A DNA stretch of 6,872 nt from Pseudomonadota bacterium (GTDB taxonomy: Bacteria; Pseudomonadota; Gammaproteobacteria; Halothiobacillales; Halothiobacillaceae). Below are positions 5,355 through 6,872 of the stretch, in pieces. Within the stretch, counting starts at the first letter, position 1. Each line of letters opens with the position of its first letter. A program made the position numbers and the translations under genes. Under the pieces are notes generated by a model, which was not told the origin of the DNA, did not search any database, and saw only the letters and a program-made list of their open reading frames with translations. The stretch lies in assembly GCA_021795795.1 (NCBI GenBank), contig JAJYPA010000449.1:1-6872 (forward strand), given 5' to 3'.

Positions 5355-6793
5355 TTCCACAGCAACCGCTCCGCCTGTCCGAGCAGGTAGCACAGGATGT
5401 GTGCCGGCACCTTGAGGAAGCGCGTTGTCATGCCTGGCAGTTCGGTCACGCCGAAGTCGGTGTCCTGCTTGGTGACGAGGTAGGCCTGTTTGAGATTTTC
5501 GGCATTGCAGTAGAGGGCCAGGCCGCTCTTGGCCTGCACTTCGGCGCGCTCGCGGTATTTGATCTCGAAGGCGAAGTGGTAGGCAGGGCTTCTGACGATG
5601 ATGTCCACTTCCTTGTCGGTGGCGGCATCGCGCCAGTAGGCGATCTGGGGCGTGTCGCGATAGTGGTAGGCGTAAAGGTGCCTCAGCACGGTGGTTTCGA
5701 CGATCATGCCCATGTCGCCGGCATTGGCCAGCACTTCTTCGCCGCGCAGGAGGACGGCGTTGCGCAGCGCGGCGTCGACCAGGTAGTACTTGTTGCGGGC
5801 GCGCAGGACTTTCTTGCCGCTGATGGCGACAGGCGGCAGGCAGTACACGAGGTTGGCGGCGCGCAGCAGGTCGAGGTGATTGCCGACGGTGGCGGCCGAG
5901 GTTTCCAGGTCGCGCGCGACGGTGTTGTGCGCGAGGATGCCGCCGGTGTGCAGGCACAGGTAGATGAACAGGCGCTCCAGGTCGTTGACGTTGCGCACGC
6001 CGAACAGGGCGGTCATGTCGCGTTTGAGCACGCGCTCGACCACGTCCTCGCGCAACAGGCGCTGGCAAAGGGCGATGTCGTCCTGGCGCGCCGTCTCCGG
6101 GAAGCCGCCGGTGAGCAGATAGCGATTGAACAGCGGCAGCAAGGGACGCAGTTGCGCGGCGATGCGCAGGCGATCGGCGTCCGTGGCGATGAACAGATCG
6201 GTGAGCCGTTGCGTGGCGGCAAGGTCTGGCACGGTCTCGTTGCGGATGTGCACGAATTCGTAGAACGAGAGCGTCGGCACGGGGATGGTGATCCAGCGGC
6301 CGACGCCGCTTTCGGCGAGTTTTTCCTTGTGCACCACGCTGGCCGAGCCGGTGGCGACGATACGGTAGGCCGGCTGGTGATCGACCAGGAGTTTGACTTC
6401 GGTTTCCCAGCCGCTGGCGTACTGGACTTCGTCGAGCAGGAGCAGCGCGGGCTTTCCTTCCGGGTGGATGTGGGCGTGGTAGAGGGCGAGGATGGCGCGC
6501 AGGCTGAGCAGCTTGAGCAGCGGGTGGTCGAGACTGAGATAAAGAATGCCCTTGGGGTCGGCCCCCTCGTGCATGAAGCGTTCTGCGAGCTGTTGCAGCA
6601 GCGTGGTTTTGCCGACGCGGCGCGGGCCGGACAGCAGGATCGCGCGGCGCAGGTCCGGGTTGTCCAGATAGGCGCGGCAGGCGCCGTAGGCAAGCCGCCG
6701 GAACGACGGGACGGCATAGGGGCGCCCGCTCCACCAGGGATTGAATCCATGGAGGACATTCAGGATCTCGGCGTTATCGAAAAAATCCTTCAC
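5351..6793 (-). CDS. AAA_14/DUF4143 family ATPase
   Basis: A 480-aa cytoplasmic P-loop ATPase of the AAA_14 + DUF4143 architecture, common in defence and mobile regions; its molecular role is unresolved. The N-terminal AAA domain has Walker A GPRRVGKTT at 56-64, Walker B LLLLDEVQ at 117-124, a sensor-1-like VATGSAS at 146-152 and the family motif TGGFPE at 228-233. A helix-turn-helix-like stretch lies at about 287-320. The DUF4143 half ends in a PD-(D/E)xK-like core: E365, EVDII at 395-399 and FEIKY at 409-413, giving D397 and E410-x-K412. Length is normal for the family. The start is GTG at 6793; an in-frame TAG lies four codons upstream and no ATG precedes the conserved N terminus, so GTG is well supported although its Shine-Dalgarno is weak. 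It is the first gene of the operon and markedly GC-rich compared with the ABC cassette. It could act in the defence system or be an unrelated cargo gene. Confidence 0.9.
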   Translation of the reverse strand: MKDFFDNAEILNVLHGFNPWWSGRPYAVPSFRRLAYGACRAYLDNPDLRRAILLSGPRRVGKTTLLQQLAERFMHEGADPKGILYLSLDHPLLKLLSLRAILALYHAHIHPEGKPALLLLDEVQYASGWETEVKLLVDHQPAYRIVATGSASVVHKEKLAESGVGRWITIPVPTLSFYEFVHIRNETVPDLAATQRLTDLFIATDADRLRIAAQLRPLLPLFNRYLLTGGFPETARQDDIALCQRLLREDVVERVLKRDMTALFGVRNVNDLERLFIYLCLHTGGILAHNTVARDLETSAATVGNHLDLLRAANLVYCLPPVAISGKKVLRARNKYYLVDAALRNAVLLRGEEVLANAGDMGMIVETTVLRHLYAYHYRDTPQIAYWRDAATDKEVDIIVRSPAYHFAFEIKYRERAEVQAKSGLALYCNAENLKQAYLVTKQDTDFGVTELPGMTTRFLKVPAHILCYLLGQAERLLWK

Positions 6794-6825
6794 GCAACGG
6801 CTCTATGACGAAATATATCTAATAT

Positions 6826-6854
6826 ATGCTAACTGTGCTTTGTATATATAGCAA
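6826..6854 (-). promoter_or_regulatory. Candidate sigma-70 promoter for the operon
   Basis: On the minus strand TTGCTA (6854-6849) and TAGCAT (6831-6826) are each 4/6 matches to the -35 and -10 consensus, separated by 17 bases. They lie in an AT-rich stretch (6810-6850) that contrasts with the GC-rich gene downstream. The -10 ends 32 bases before the GTG start at 6793, giving a leader of roughly 25 bases. AT-rich DNA produces such matches by chance, so this is tentative. The rest of 6794-6872 shows no other gene. Confidence 0.35.
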
Positions 6855-6872
6855 GCAAAGGCCATTTCAGGC

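Noticed and set aside
5355..6734. A long minus-strand frame overlapping the AAA_14 gene and continuing into the 47-codon ORF
   Set aside because: Its upstream part is an Arg/Pro/Ala-rich shadow without motifs, kept open by high GC. Only the last 47 codons, downstream of the AAA_14 stop, look meaningful and are listed separately.
5399..6808. A 469-codon open frame on the plus strand, antisense to the AAA_14 gene
   Set aside because: It is the mirror of a GC-rich gene whose minus-strand product has clear Walker A, Walker B and DUF4143 motifs. The plus-strand translation is low-complexity (rich in A, G, V, Q) and shows no family motif.
6811..6853. AT-rich alternating TATATA tracts and a short TGCTA/TAGCA dyad as a possible operator
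   Set aside because: The 5-base arms 17 bases apart and simple AT alternation are too weak to call an operator; only the promoter-like hexamers are kept, at low confidence.
1..6872. Transposase, integrase, CRISPR array, tRNA or attachment site
   Set aside because: None was found on either strand. The only repeats are the two REP-type palindromes, and no direct repeat flanks the three-gene cassette by eye.

Overview
The window is one compact operon, read right to left on the minus strand. It looks like a bacterial defence locus: a type I restriction-modification (RM) system that carries an embedded three-gene ABC-ATPase/nuclease cassette. The generally high GC and two CCCTCTCCC...GGGAGAGGG palindromes, translated as '(S/P)LP/PL-AGEG-GEG', suggest a proteobacterium, most likely beta or gamma (for example the Xanthomonas/Burkholderiales/Thiobacillus kind). 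No species can be named from this sequence.

Layout in the direction of transcription. An AT-rich leader with a candidate promoter (about 6794-6872) precedes a GTG-started AAA_14/DUF4143 ATPase (6793-5351). A 47-codon ORF follows (5354-5211); it consists of a REP-type palindrome fused to what looks like the C-terminal tail of an HsdM methyltransferase. Next is a two-domain specificity subunit HsdS (5214-3763), which has a second copy of the same palindrome inserted in frame between its halves. The embedded cassette comes next: a protein with an Mrr-like PD-(D/E)xK nuclease domain and an ABC-3C C-terminal domain (3766-2672), a 171-aa ABC-3C middle component (2690-2175), and a 617-aa SMC/Rad50-like ABC ATPase of the DUF3732 type with a CxxC zinc-hook-like tip (2178-325). 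The window ends in the first 101 codons of HsdM (303-1), which runs off the left edge.

Every junction from the ATPase to the DUF3732 gene is an overlap: four are 4-base ATGA overlaps and one is 19 bases. The last gap, before hsdM, is 21 bases. The genes are therefore almost certainly co-transcribed and translationally coupled. There is no stretch over 300 bases without a gene, and no RNA gene, CRISPR array or transposase was seen.

How the genes may work together. HsdS and HsdM (with an HsdR presumably outside the window) would methylate, and possibly restrict, DNA at a bipartite site. The nuclease/middle component/ABC trio would be a second, ATP-gated DNA-targeting defence layer. Splitting hsdS from hsdM around the trio ties the two systems to one transcript. 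Base composition is mosaic: sampled 60-base lines are 72% GC in the AAA_14 gene (5881), 60% in the HsdS coiled-coil region (4681), 38% in HsdS target recognition domain 1 (4861) and 43% in the middle-component gene (2281). This fits assembly by horizontal transfer. The functional link between the two systems is inference; the protein family calls rest on visible motifs.
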